64,000 nt of DNA from Xaviernesmea rhizosphaerae (GTDB lineage: Bacteria; Pseudomonadota; Alphaproteobacteria; Rhizobiales; Rhizobiaceae): positions 41,550 through 105,549 of the forward strand of contig NZ_MKIO01000027.1 in the NCBI RefSeq assembly GCF_001938945.1, read 5' to 3'. Shown one piece after another: positions 52,904 through 61,633 of this stretch (within the stretch, counting starts at the first letter, position 1; each line of letters starts with the position of its first letter). A program made the translations under genes and the position numbers. The notes beneath the pieces were generated by a model. The model ran no database searches. It was not told where the DNA came from and was given only the letters and a program-made list of their open reading frames with translations.

Positions 52904-55900
52904 TCAGGCTTCGACAGGGGCGACGAAGCGGTGCAGCTTCGCCGGATTGCCGCGCCAGACCGTGTTCTCTTCCAGCATCTCGCCCTTCATCACGAAGCTG
53001 TCGGTGTCGGCCACCGAACCATCGCCCATCACCACGCCATAATGGACGAAGGCGGAAGGGCTCAGCGTGCAGCCATTGCCGATGCGGATGTAATCCGACT
53101 TGAAAGCGCCTTCCTCCAGCGAATGGGCCTGGATGACGCAGCCTTCGTTAAGCGTGGCGTCATCGCCGATCTCCACCAGCGAGCGTTCCGTCAGGTTGGC
53201 GCCATTGTCGAAGACGCGGCGGCCGACCTTGACGCCGAGTGCGCGCAGGATCATCGGCCGGAACGGCGTGCCGGCGAAGAGCTGGACGATCGGCGAGTCG
53301 GCGAGCTTCCAGTGGCGTTCATGCTGCCAGAAGTCGCGGTCGTAGATCGTCGTGGTGCGCGGCTTCAACCGGCGGAAGCCGAGGCTTGCCCGCTCCACGA
53401 TGATGTAGAACAGGATGGTGAGCGTGGCCGTCAGCACCACCTCGCCGAACAGCGCGGTCGCGCCCCATTCGGTGTAGTAGTTCAGCGCCCGGTCAAGAAT
53501 GGCGAGCGTGACGAACAGCGCCACCCATTGCACGACCAGATAGAGGCTCATGGTCACGAAATTGTGCCGGTTCTTGTGCGGCAGGCGGGCGCGGCGTTCT
53601 TCGTCGCTGACGCCCTGGATCAGATCCTTGTCGCGCTTGACCATGCGCGGGATCTCGAAGGGCGGCGAGCCGAGCAGGCCGACATTCTCGCGCAGCGGCC
53701 CGTCCACCGGCACCATGACCTTGGTGCCGAGCAGGACGTTCTCGCCCGTGCGGCCGCCCGGCGGGAAGAAGATGTTGTTGCCGAAATAATTGCGCTCACC
53801 GACCTTGGTGTGCTCCAGTCGGAAGGCCGAGGCCGATTTCTGCATGTTGATCATGTAGAGACCGTCCGAGACCATGGTGCCCGAGCCGATCTCGCACATC
53901 AGCGGATGGTCCTGCTGCTGGTTGCTGCCGAAGTTCGAGCCGGTCTGGACCACGGTGTTGAGGTTCCAGCCGAGCGCGCGGATATAGTGGACGATGGCCG
54001 AGCTGTCTCCGAACAGCACGTTGAGGAAGCGGAAATTGGTGCAGACCTCGATGACGGACTGCAGCCAGAAATGCAGGCCATAGAGCCGGTGCGTCTCGCC
54101 TGGCTTCAAGAGGATGCGGAACAGGCGCGGCAGGCCGAGCGCGGCGAAAAGGCCGAGCACGATCACGGCGAAGAGCGTGACCGTGGTGCCGATGGCGACG
54201 ATGCCGATGGTCTCGTCGTAATTGTCGCTGACATTTTCCCAGAAGCTGTGGAAGAGCAGGGGCAGCGGGGTGACCACAGCAAAGAGCGTGAAGAGCTGGA
54301 TCGCCTCGTAGATCACATGGCGGGTCTTCGACAGCGTCATCTGCGGCAGCGCGCAGTAATCGGCCGTGGTCGGCACGGCTGGCGAGCCATGCCAGTGCGC
54401 ATCCGCCGGAATGCTCTGGCCGCGCTGCAGCGAGGAGGCATGGCCGAGCTGGGCGCGGTCGCCCATTTCCGTGTCGATGTCGATCACGCTGCCGACGCCG
54501 ACAAAGGCATCGCGGCCGATCGTGATCGGGCCGATATGGATCATGCCGGCGCGGGCGTGATAGCCGAGAATCAGCGATTCCTTGCGCAGGATCGTGTGGT
54601 CGCCGATGGTGATCATGTCGGTGCAGACAGGCACCGCGCGGCATTCGATCACCGCGTCCCGGCCGAGCTTGGCGCCGAGCAGGCGCAGATAGAGCGTATA
54701 GAGCGGGCTGCCGCGGAACAGCACAACGGGTGCGGCGCGGATCAGCGTCTTCACCACCCAGAAGCGGTAATAGCCCAGGCTCCAGATCGGGATGCTTTCC
54801 GGCTTCCAGCGGCCGATCAGCAGCCATTTCATCGCCACCGAGAAGCCCGACAGGCCGAAGAAGGCGGCAGCCGACAGGCCGGCGCAGCGCAGATAGAGGT
54901 TCAGCGGCTCGTCAAGCGCTTCATAGACCCAGTTCAGCCCCGTATTGAGGAACCACAGCGCCAGATAGCTGTAGACCCCGTAAAAGGCGAGCTGGCCCGC
55001 GCCGCAGGCCCAATAGGCGAAGTTCGAGGCGCGATGGGTCAGCACCGGCTCCGCCACCGCTTCCACCGCCTCTTCCGGCCCGCGCAGATGGCGCGCCAGC
55101 GCTGCGATGGTCGGATGCATGTAGATGTCGCGCATCGAGGTGGTCGCCCAGCCCTTGCGGGTGCGCAGCCTTGCGCAGAAGCGCGCCATCAGCAGCGAAT
55201 TGGCGCCGAGATCGTCGAAGAAATGGTCCTCCGCATAGATCGCCTCCATCTTCAGCACCTCGGCCAGCACCTCAGCCATGAAGCGCTCGTCATCGGTGGA
55301 GGGCAGGATCTCGCGGCGCACGGTCTCGATGCGCAGGCTGGAGGGCTTGGGCAGCTTGCGCAGGTCGATCTTGTCGGAGACCGTCATCGGCAAAGCCGGC
55401 AGCTCTTCCAGGAAGGCCGGCACCATATAATCCGGCAGGCGGCGGCGCAGCTCCTGGGCAAGGGTCGCGCGGGCCACCGGCTGGCAGCCGGATTTCAGCG
55501 CGTAATAGCCGACCAGCTCGACGCGGCCGGGCTCGATCTCCCAGGTGGTGACGGCGGCCTGGGCAATGCCCGGCTGATCCAGCAGCGCCGCCTCGATCTC
55601 GCCCAGCTCGATGCGATAGCCGCGGATCTTGACCTGCATGTCGGTGCGGCCGTGATATTCGATCTCGCCCGCCTCGTTGATGCGGCCGAGGTCGCCGGTG
55701 CGGTAGATCCGCTTTGAGGGATTGTTCGGCAGGCCGATGAAGTCCTCGATGAACTTCTCGGCCGTCAGGTCCGCGCGGTTGAGATAGCCGACCGCCAGGC
55801 CGATGCCGGCAATGCCGATCTCGCCGAATTCGCCTGCTTCCACCAGCTTCGGCGCAGCCGGGTCGAGCAGCACGATGGAATAGGTGGGCAGGGGGCGGCC

Positions 55901-56944
55901 GATGGTCACCGGGCGCTCGGGCGCGAGCTCCGTCATCGTGGCGGTGACGGTCGCCTCGGTCGGGCCATAGGTGTTGAGGATCTGCCGGCCAGGGGCCGCC
56001 CAGCGCGCCACCAGGCTCTGCGGGCAGGCCTCGCCGCCGACCAGGATGGTGCGCAGGCTCGGGACGTCGCTTTCGATGGAGGAGAGCAGCGTCGGCGAGC
56101 AGGCCATGCAGGTAATGGCATGGGCGCGCAGGAAGTCGCTCAGCTCCTCGCCGACCAGCGTCATCGGGCCCGATGCCGGCACCACAGTGGCGCCGGCGGC
56201 GAAGGGCACCCAGATCTCTTCGCTGGAGAAGTCGAAGGCGATCGTCATGCCCTGATAGACGCGGTCTCCCGGGCGGTAGCCATAGGAGGCGGCGGCCACG
56301 CGCACGAAATTGCAGATGCTCTCATGGCGCACGGCCACGCCCTTCGGCCGGCCGGTGGTTCCCGAGGTGTAGAGAATATAGCAGAGATCGTCGCCGATGG
56401 TGGCGAGGTCGAGCGGCCGGTCGCTTTCGGCGGCAAGCTCCGGGCCATTGGCGTCGATCACCAGATGCGGCACGGACAGCTCGGCGGCGCGCCCGGCATA
56501 ATCGGCGATGGTGACGACGGTGCTGACCCCCGCATCCTCGACGATCAGCGCCATGCGCTCCGGAGGGAAGGCCGGCGCCAGCGGCACGAAGGCCGCGCCG
56601 GCCTTCATCACGCCGAGAATGGCGATATAGGTCTCGGCCGAGCGCCCGAGCAGCAGGGCCACGCGATGGCCGGGGCGCACGCCGCGCGCCACCAGCAGGC
56701 GGGCGAAGCGGTTGGCCTGCGCGTCCATCTCGGCATAGGTCCAGGACCGGTCCGGGCCGATCACGGCGGTGGTCGCGCCATGCTGCTCGGCCAGCCGCTC
56801 GAACAGGCCGGAAAGCCGCTCGCCCGCGCGTGGCTTGGTGGGGAAATCGGCGCCGATCAGGAGGTTCGGCAAACCGTTCGCGCTCGCGCCGGCACCTGCC
56901 TCGTCGCGCATCGTCATCATCAGGGTCATGATAGAGTCCAGCAT
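52904..56944 (-). CDS. Pls/PosA-type membrane nonribosomal peptide synthetase
   Basis: A 1346-residue single-module synthetase. Adenylation domain ~40-540: LYTSGTTGRPKG (191-202), AFDFSSEEIW with Asp238 as the usual amino-group ligand, NTYGPTE (324-330), YRTGDLGRINEAGEIEYHGR and SDKIDLRKLPKP. Carrier domain ~550-620 with phosphopantetheine Ser583 (DDLGANSLLM). The C-terminal ~700 residues alternate pairs of hydrophobic helices with three soluble left-handed beta-helix-like blocks (e.g. IHIGPITIGRDAFVGVGSVI). This layout is that of epsilon-poly-lysine synthetase and relatives, which link one amino acid into a homopolymer. No condensation or thioesterase domain. Product unknown. The PPTase gene follows. 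Confidence 0.9.
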   Translation of the reverse strand: MLDSIMTLMMTMRDEAGAGASANGLPNLLIGADFPTKPRAGERLSGLFERLAEQHGATTAVIGPDRSWTYAEMDAQANRFARLLVARGVRPGHRVALLLGRSAETYIAILGVMKAGAAFVPLAPAFPPERMALIVEDAGVSTVVTIADYAGRAAELSVPHLVIDANGPELAAESDRPLDLATIGDDLCYILYTSGTTGRPKGVAVRHESICNFVRVAAASYGYRPGDRVYQGMTIAFDFSSEEIWVPFAAGATVVPASGPMTLVGEELSDFLRAHAITCMACSPTLLSSIESDVPSLRTILVGGEACPQSLVARWAAPGRQILNTYGPTEATVTATMTELAPERPVTIGRPLPTYSIVLLDPAAPKLVEAGEFGEIGIAGIGLAVGYLNRADLTAEKFIEDFIGLPNNPSKRIYRTGDLGRINEAGEIEYHGRTDMQVKIRGYRIELGEIEAALLDQPGIAQAAVTTWEIEPGRVELVGYYALKSGCQPVARATLAQELRRRLPDYMVPAFLEELPALPMTVSDKIDLRKLPKPSSLRIETVRREILPSTDDERFMAEVLAEVLKMEAIYAEDHFFDDLGANSLLMARFCARLRTRKGWATTSMRDIYMHPTIAALARHLRGPEEAVEAVAEPVLTHRASNFAYWACGAGQLAFYGVYSYLALWFLNTGLNWVYEALDEPLNLYLRCAGLSAAAFFGLSGFSVAMKWLLIGRWKPESIPIWSLGYYRFWVVKTLIRAAPVVLFRGSPLYTLYLRLLGAKLGRDAVIECRAVPVCTDMITIGDHTILRKESLILGYHARAGMIHIGPITIGRDAFVGVGSVIDIDTEMGDRAQLGHASSLQRGQSIPADAHWHGSPAVPTTADYCALPQMTLSKTRHVIYEAIQLFTLFAVVTPLPLLFHSFWENVSDNYDETIGIVAIGTTVTLFAVIVLGLFAALGLPRLFRILLKPGETHRLYGLHFWLQSVIEVCTNFRFLNVLFGDSSAIVHYIRALGWNLNTVVQTGSNFGSNQQQDHPLMCEIGSGTMVSDGLYMINMQKSASAFRLEHTKVGERNYFGNNIFFPPGGRTGENVLLGTKVMVPVDGPLRENVGLLGSPPFEIPRMVKRDKDLIQGVSDEERRARLPHKNRHNFVTMSLYLVVQWVALFVTLAILDRALNYYTEWGATALFGEVVLTATLTILFYIIVERASLGFRRLKPRTTTIYDRDFWQHERHWKLADSPIVQLFAGTPFRPMILRALGVKVGRRVFDNGANLTERSLVEIGDDATLNEGCVIQAHSLEEGAFKSDYIRIGNGCTLSPSAFVHYGVVMGDGSVADTDSFVMKGEMLEENTVWRGNPAKLHRFVAPVEA

Positions 56945-57457
56945 GGCGTTTTTGCCCGGCGGGCCGCGTTCTTGCGAGCGGCGGCAACGGGCAAAGGAAG
57001 AAATCTCTTGCCGCGCCGGGGTCTACGCTTCGATTGTGTAGGAAAGATGCAAATTTTTGGCATCGGCTGCAAATATTTTGAGCGGTTGCCTTAATTTATT
57101 GATTCATCATGAAGTTCAAGTGCCCTTCGCGCAAAGGGCTGCGTTTCCGGGATTTTTTCCGGTACCCTTGACCGCAAAGCGACAGGTTCTGCCGGTTTCG
57201 GCAGGGTCCGGCCGCGCCAAAGGCGGCTGAAACAAGGCAGGATCGGGGCGGTTGCGAGGGGTTGGCGCGCTGGCTTGTTCGGCGGGGCCTTAAGCAAATC
57301 GGGAAAGGATGCGTCGCCCCCGCGTCCATCGCCTCTGCATCCGGGGCCTTGCCGGCGGCCCGGGAGGGAATGTCACAAGCCTCATGGGGCGGACGACACA
57401 ACGGGAGACCCGTCGTGTCGTCAATCCGATAGGCAATGTGCAGGGCGATGAGTTCGC
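56945..57457. other. 513-bp gap upstream of the NRPS gene
   Basis: No gene recognised on either strand. The part 57030-57110 is AT-rich and is the probable NRPS promoter zone. The remainder is GC-rich and contains a short hairpin around 57183-57215 (TTCTGCCGG...). Next on the right is the 3' end of the L,D-transpeptidase gene. Confidence 0.5.
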
Positions 57458-58231
57458 TCAGACCACCAGGATCGGCGACTTCACGCGCACGCGATCATAG
57501 AGGTCGATCACGTCCTGGTTCATCAGGCGAACGCAGCCGGAGGAAACGGCCCGGCCGATCGACTTCCATTCCGGGGAGCCGTGCAGGCGGTAGAGCGTGT
57601 CCTGGCCGTTCTTGAAGATATACATGGCGCGCGCGCCGAGCGGATTGTTGAGGCCGGGGGCCATGCCGCCATTGGCGATGGAATATTCGGCCAGATGCGG
57701 CTGGCGGGCCACCATCTCGTTCGGCGGGCGCCAACGCGGCCATTTCTGCTTCCACTGGATCACGCCGCGGCCCGACCAGGCAAAGCCTTCGCGGCCGATG
57801 CCGACGCCGTAGCGCATAGCGCGCCCGCCCGGCTGGACCAGATAGAGGAAGCGGTCCTTGGTGTCGACGATGATCGTACCCGGGGCCTCGCCGAAGGGAT
57901 CGGCCACCTGCTGGCGGTAGAAGCGCGGATCGATCTGCTGGTAGGGAATGGCCGGAAGCGCGAAGCCGCCATCGAAGACGGGGCCGTAGATCTCGGCATA
58001 ATAGGCCGATTGCGGCGGCAGGCCGGTATCGACGGGGCCGCCGCGCCAGGCTGTGGCCATCGGCTCCTGATAGGTGATCGTCACCTGTCCCGGCACAGGC
58101 CGGAAATAGGGCGTTGTCTGCTGGCGGAACTCGGCCGTGGAGGTGGCACAGGAGGCGAGGCCGGCCGAGGCGATGGTGACGCCCGAAAGGCTCAGAAACT
58201 GGCGGCGGGAGAGAGTGTTGGGCAAGCGCAT
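57458..58231 (-). CDS. L,D-transpeptidase (ErfK/YkuD family), Tat/lipoprotein-like leader
   Basis: A 257-residue YkuD-domain enzyme. The N terminus RRQFLSLSGVTIASAGLASC carries a twin-arginine motif and a possible lipobox (LASC), so it may be a Tat-exported lipoprotein. The catalytic domain (~125-255) has TIIVDTKDRFLYLVQPGG, YRLHGSPEW and the active-site SSGCVRL with the nucleophile Cys. It forms 3-3 cross-links in peptidoglycan or attaches proteins to it, common and multiple in rhizobia. The ATG at 58231 was preferred over an in-frame upstream ATG at 58264 because the leader starts there. Confidence 0.9.
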   Translation of the reverse strand: MRLPNTLSRRQFLSLSGVTIASAGLASCATSTAEFRQQTTPYFRPVPGQVTITYQEPMATAWRGGPVDTGLPPQSAYYAEIYGPVFDGGFALPAIPYQQIDPRFYRQQVADPFGEAPGTIIVDTKDRFLYLVQPGGRAMRYGVGIGREGFAWSGRGVIQWKQKWPRWRPPNEMVARQPHLAEYSIANGGMAPGLNNPLGARAMYIFKNGQDTLYRLHGSPEWKSIGRAVSSGCVRLMNQDVIDLYDRVRVKSPILVV

Positions 58232-58353
58232 CGATTCCTGGTTTCGCTCACGCGGTGAAGCCATGCATCATGGCCGGTGCAGCGGGCGCCGGACATGGTC
58301 GTCGGTCTTGTCGGACGGACAGGGCGTCCGGCCTGCCGGCCGCCCTGTCATAT

Positions 58354-58470
58354 GGTTTCCGGTTGATCAGACCGGAAACCATATTCCGTCCATCGAAAAT
58401 CTGGCCTTCCGGCCAGAGATTTTCCATGGTTCTTGTTTCCGGTTCGCGAAGCGATCAGCCGGAAACCGTA
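58354..58470 (+). repeat. ~117-bp multi-hairpin repeat, copy A
   Basis: Three palindromes in a row: GGTTTCCGGTTGATC/GACCGGAAACC, then AAAATCTGGCC/GGCCAGAGATTTT, then GTTTCCGGTTCGCGAAGC/GATCAGCCGGAAAC. An almost identical copy in reverse orientation is at 61235-61353; the pair brackets the GGDEF-EAL gene. A few substitutions separate the copies (by eye about 95% identity). No coding capacity. Confidence 0.9.
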
Positions 58471-58480
58471 TCATGCAGCG

Positions 58481-58515
58481 GAGCGAAAACCGGTTGCCCC
58501 GTTTCGGCCCGATGC
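58481..58515. repeat. REP-like palindrome, copy 5
   Basis: GAGCGAAAACCGGTTGCCCC then GTTTCGGCCCGATGCG, 11 bases after copy A of the multi-hairpin repeat and before the GGDEF-EAL stop. Confidence 0.65.
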
Positions 58516-58576
58516 GCAAGGACATAGCGCAGCAAGGCCACGCCGCAAAGCCCGGCCTGCCTGCGCTTCTGACATA

Positions 58577-60922
58577 TCAGCGCTGCGTCAGGCTTGCGTG
58601 GTCGCAGGCCAGCCGCTCCGCCATGGCGGCGGCGGCCATGGGGCGGCCGATGAGGAAGCCCTGCGCCGCCATGCAGCCCATCTGCTTGAGCATCATGAAC
58701 TGCGCCTGCGTCTCTACCCCTTCGGCGATGACCTCCAGATGCAGCGTGCGCGCGAGCGAGATGATCGCGGCGGTGATGGCGATGTCGTCCTGGTCGGCGG
58801 GAATGTCGTGCACGAAGGAGCGGTCGATCTTCAGCCGCCGCACGGGGAAGGTCTTCAGCACGCTGAGGCTCGAATAGCCCGTGCCGAAATCGTCGATGGC
58901 CAGATGCACACCAAGCCCGCGCAGCGCGTTCATCGTCGCCGTCGCCGCGCCGACATCCTCCATGATCGCGCTTTCGGTTAGCTCCAGTTCCAGCCGCTCG
59001 GCCGGCAGGCCGCTCGAGGCGAGCGCGGCCGCCACGTCGGCCTGCAGCCCCTTCTCGCGAAACTGTCGGGCCGAGACATTGACGGCCATGGTGACCGGCG
59101 GAAGGCCCTTCGCGCTCCAGGCCGCCGCCTGCGCGCAGGCCGTCTGCAGGATCCAGGCGCCCAGCGGCACGATCAGCCCGGTCTCCTCGGCCAGCGGAAT
59201 GAAATCGGCGGGCGAAATGCGGCCGCGCAAGGGATGCATCCAGCGCAGCAAAGCTTCCACACCGAAGATATGGCCGGTCTCCAGCTCGATCAGCGGCTGA
59301 TATTCCAGCTGGAACTGCTGCTGGGCGATGGCCTGGCGCAGCTCTTCGATATTGCGCAGCTTGGCCTGCGCCTCCAGCGCCATGGACGGGCGGAACTGCA
59401 CCAGCGTGTTGCGCCCGCGCCGCTTGGCGGCATACATGGCCACGTCGGCATTGGCGATCAGTTCGCGTGCCGTGGTGCCGCCCTCGGGAAAGCTGGCCAC
59501 GCCCATGGAACAGGACATGCGCAGCTGGCTGCCTTCGATCGTCAGCGGACGGGCGATGACACGGCGGATCAGCTCCGTGCGGCGCAGCGTCAATTGCGCC
59601 GGCTCGTCGGCGGCGCTGCGCAGCATGACGGTGAACTCGTCGCCGCCGATGCGCGACACGAGGTCGCCCTGGCGCAGGCAGCGGCGGATGCGCCGCGCCA
59701 CCGCCTCGATCACCCGGTCGCCGACATGATGGCCGAGACTGTCATTGATCAGCTTGAATTCGTCGAGATCGAGAAAGGCGAGCGTGACGACATCGTCGTT
59801 CATGCGCGCGCGCAGCAGCGTTTCGCTGAGCGCGCTGTCGAACATCATCCGGTTTGGCAGGCCGGTGAGCACATCGTGATGCGCCATATAGGCGATGCGC
59901 TGTTCCGTTCTGTGCCGCTCGATGGCGATGCCGCACAGATGCACGGTCATGTTGATGAGTTCGCGCAGCTCCGTCGTCGGCAGGCCGGTCGTCTTGGAAT
60001 AGATGGCGAAGGTTCCGAGCGTCTGCCCCAGATGGTTGATGATCGGCGTCGACCAGCAGGCGCGCAGCCCCAGCGGCAGCACCAGGTGGCGAAAATCGTC
60101 CCAGAGCGGATCGGTGGCGATGTCGCTCACCTCGACAGGCTCGCCGCGCCAGGCCGCCGTGCCGCAGGAGCCCATTTTCGGGCCGATGGGAACGCAGCTG
60201 GTCGCCTGCACATAGTCCGGGGGCAGCGACGGGGCGGCGCCGGTCAGAAGATTGTGGCCATCGTCGCTCAGGAGCAGGATCGAGCCGTAGATCCCCGGCA
60301 CGTAATCCTCGGCCGTGAGCAGCAGCGTATCGAGAAAGCTCGTTAGCGTGGCGCCCTTGGCGATCATTTCCAGAAGGCGGCTCTGGTCGCGCACCAGCTT
60401 GTCGGCGCGGCGCTTGTCGGTAATGTCGCGCGAGATGCCGACGATGCCGACGATATTGCCTGAGACGTCGCGCAGCGGCACCTTCGAGGTCATCAGCCAG
60501 CGCTCGCCCCGCGGCTCCACCAGGCCGCGCTCCTCCATGTCGAGGATGGCCTCGCCGGTCTCGATCACATGGCGCTCGCTGTCGATGATCGCCTGGACCG
60601 CCTCGCGCGGATGCAGGTCGAGGTCGCTCAGGCCGACCAGCTGGCTGGCATCTTCAAAGCCGTTGTCGCGCGCCGTCACCCGGTTTGCGATCAGAAAGCG
60701 GCCCTCACGGTCCTTGGCATAGAGATAGTCGGGGATGTGGTTGACCATCTCCTCCATCCAGTAAAACCGCTGGACGAGGTCATGGCCCTTGGCATTCTCC
60801 TCCAAGGCACGCTGGCTCAGGTGCGCCGCCAGCTTGCGCGTGGCGTCGAGAAGGCTCTTCGTCTCGTCCGGGCGCGAACGCATGACATCGGTTCGGTCTA
60901 TCGATGGCTTGCCTTTCGTCAC
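58577..60922 (-). CDS. PAS-GAF-GGDEF-EAL cyclic-di-GMP turnover protein
   Basis: A 781-residue soluble protein. Order: N-terminal coil, PAS (~45-170; MVNHIPDYLYAKDREGRFLI), GAF (~185-330; GSCGTAAWRGEPVEVSDIAT), diguanylate cyclase (~345-510) with intact RIGGDEF, and phosphodiesterase (~525-770) with intact GVEALLRW, VNVSARQF, ELTESAI, DDFGTGYSS and EVIAEGVET. Both active sites look complete, so it could make or degrade c-di-GMP depending on the PAS/GAF input. The GTG at 60922 follows AAAGGACAACAG; longer frames to 61018 lack a site. Related DGC/PDE proteins govern adhesion and exopolymer output, fitting the nearby curli and NRPS genes. Confidence 0.9.
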   Translation of the reverse strand: MTKGKPSIDRTDVMRSRPDETKSLLDATRKLAAHLSQRALEENAKGHDLVQRFYWMEEMVNHIPDYLYAKDREGRFLIANRVTARDNGFEDASQLVGLSDLDLHPREAVQAIIDSERHVIETGEAILDMEERGLVEPRGERWLMTSKVPLRDVSGNIVGIVGISRDITDKRRADKLVRDQSRLLEMIAKGATLTSFLDTLLLTAEDYVPGIYGSILLLSDDGHNLLTGAAPSLPPDYVQATSCVPIGPKMGSCGTAAWRGEPVEVSDIATDPLWDDFRHLVLPLGLRACWSTPIINHLGQTLGTFAIYSKTTGLPTTELRELINMTVHLCGIAIERHRTEQRIAYMAHHDVLTGLPNRMMFDSALSETLLRARMNDDVVTLAFLDLDEFKLINDSLGHHVGDRVIEAVARRIRRCLRQGDLVSRIGGDEFTVMLRSAADEPAQLTLRRTELIRRVIARPLTIEGSQLRMSCSMGVASFPEGGTTARELIANADVAMYAAKRRGRNTLVQFRPSMALEAQAKLRNIEELRQAIAQQQFQLEYQPLIELETGHIFGVEALLRWMHPLRGRISPADFIPLAEETGLIVPLGAWILQTACAQAAAWSAKGLPPVTMAVNVSARQFREKGLQADVAAALASSGLPAERLELELTESAIMEDVGAATATMNALRGLGVHLAIDDFGTGYSSLSVLKTFPVRRLKIDRSFVHDIPADQDDIAITAAIISLARTLHLEVIAEGVETQAQFMMLKQMGCMAAQGFLIGRPMAAAAMAERLACDHASLTQR

Positions 60923-61234
60923 CTGTTGTCCTTTCGTTTGCCCGGCGGGGACCGTGCATGTCCTGTCCTTGACAGCGCAGGGGATAAGCCTGAGACCGCC
61001 TCTTGACGAGTATGACACACATCACTCAGGCAATAATTTCCAGCCGCGACTTCTCGTTCGGCTTAGTTACTCGATCGTATCCTTTCATTTCACAGGTTCA
61101 TTGCGCCAAGCCGACTATTTTTTTCGCTTTCGTGCCATTTCACAGCCTTCTCTGAAGAAGGGCGCGGGACGGCGCGGCGGAGCGTGCTGCACCGAACGTC
61201 GGCTCAGGTCTCTCCCGCTCGCCCGGCCTGTCAA

Positions 61235-61353
61235 ACGGTTTCCGGCTGATCGCTTCGCGAACCGGAAACAAGAACCAACGAAAATCTCTGGCCGGCAGGC
61301 CAGATTTTCGATGGACGGAATACGGTTTCCGGTCTGATCAACCGGAAACCGTA
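61235..61353 (-). repeat. ~117-bp multi-hairpin repeat, copy B (inverted)
   Basis: Reverse complement of copy A at 58354-58470 with few differences: the central stem here has GCCGGCAGGCC against CCTTCCGG in copy A, and the outer bases TACGG/CATATGG differ. Same three-palindrome organisation. Together the copies form a 3.0-kb inverted-repeat bracket. Confidence 0.9.
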
Positions 61354-61517
61354 TCACCGCTTCGGGTCCGGCCGGAGCATCGCACGGGAATGCCGAATCG
61401 TGTCTTTGGAAAAATCCGATGAAGAGACAACCATATCGGACCGGGGATCATTTCCGGCCGATGTTCCGGCATCGCAGGGGGAAGCCCGGTATGGCCGAGT
61501 CCCGCGCCATGGCGGCA

Positions 61518-61546
61518 AAAAGCCCGCGGCTGGGAGGCCGCGGGCG
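61518..61546 (-). terminator. Rho-independent terminator of the chemoreceptor gene
   Basis: Read on the minus strand: stem GCCCGCGG/CCGCGGGC with an eight-base loop, followed by five T. Located ~90 bases after the stop at 61634. Confidence 0.85.
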
Positions 61547-61633
61547 TCCTGGATCACTGAGGGATCACGGGGCTGAAAAGGGGATCAGCCTGATGTTTGC
61601 GTCCCCGATGTTTGCGTCAAGGCGATCGTCTGC

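Larger units (their letters stand above)
60923..61633. other. 711-bp gap between GGDEF-EAL and chemoreceptor genes
   Basis: No gene seen. It holds an AT-rich stretch (61010-61130, likely promoter of the GGDEF-EAL gene), copy B of the multi-hairpin repeat and the terminator of the chemoreceptor gene. Confidence 0.55.

Noticed and set aside
52931..55717. 928-codon open frame opposite the NRPS gene
   Set aside because: Pure shadow of the synthetase; translation is His/Asp/Arg-rich without any fold signature, and the minus strand has complete NRPS motifs.
58354..61353. Insertion sequence with the GGDEF-EAL gene as passenger
   Set aside because: No transposase and no target duplication are visible; only the inverted repeats are supported, so it was kept as a repeat pair.
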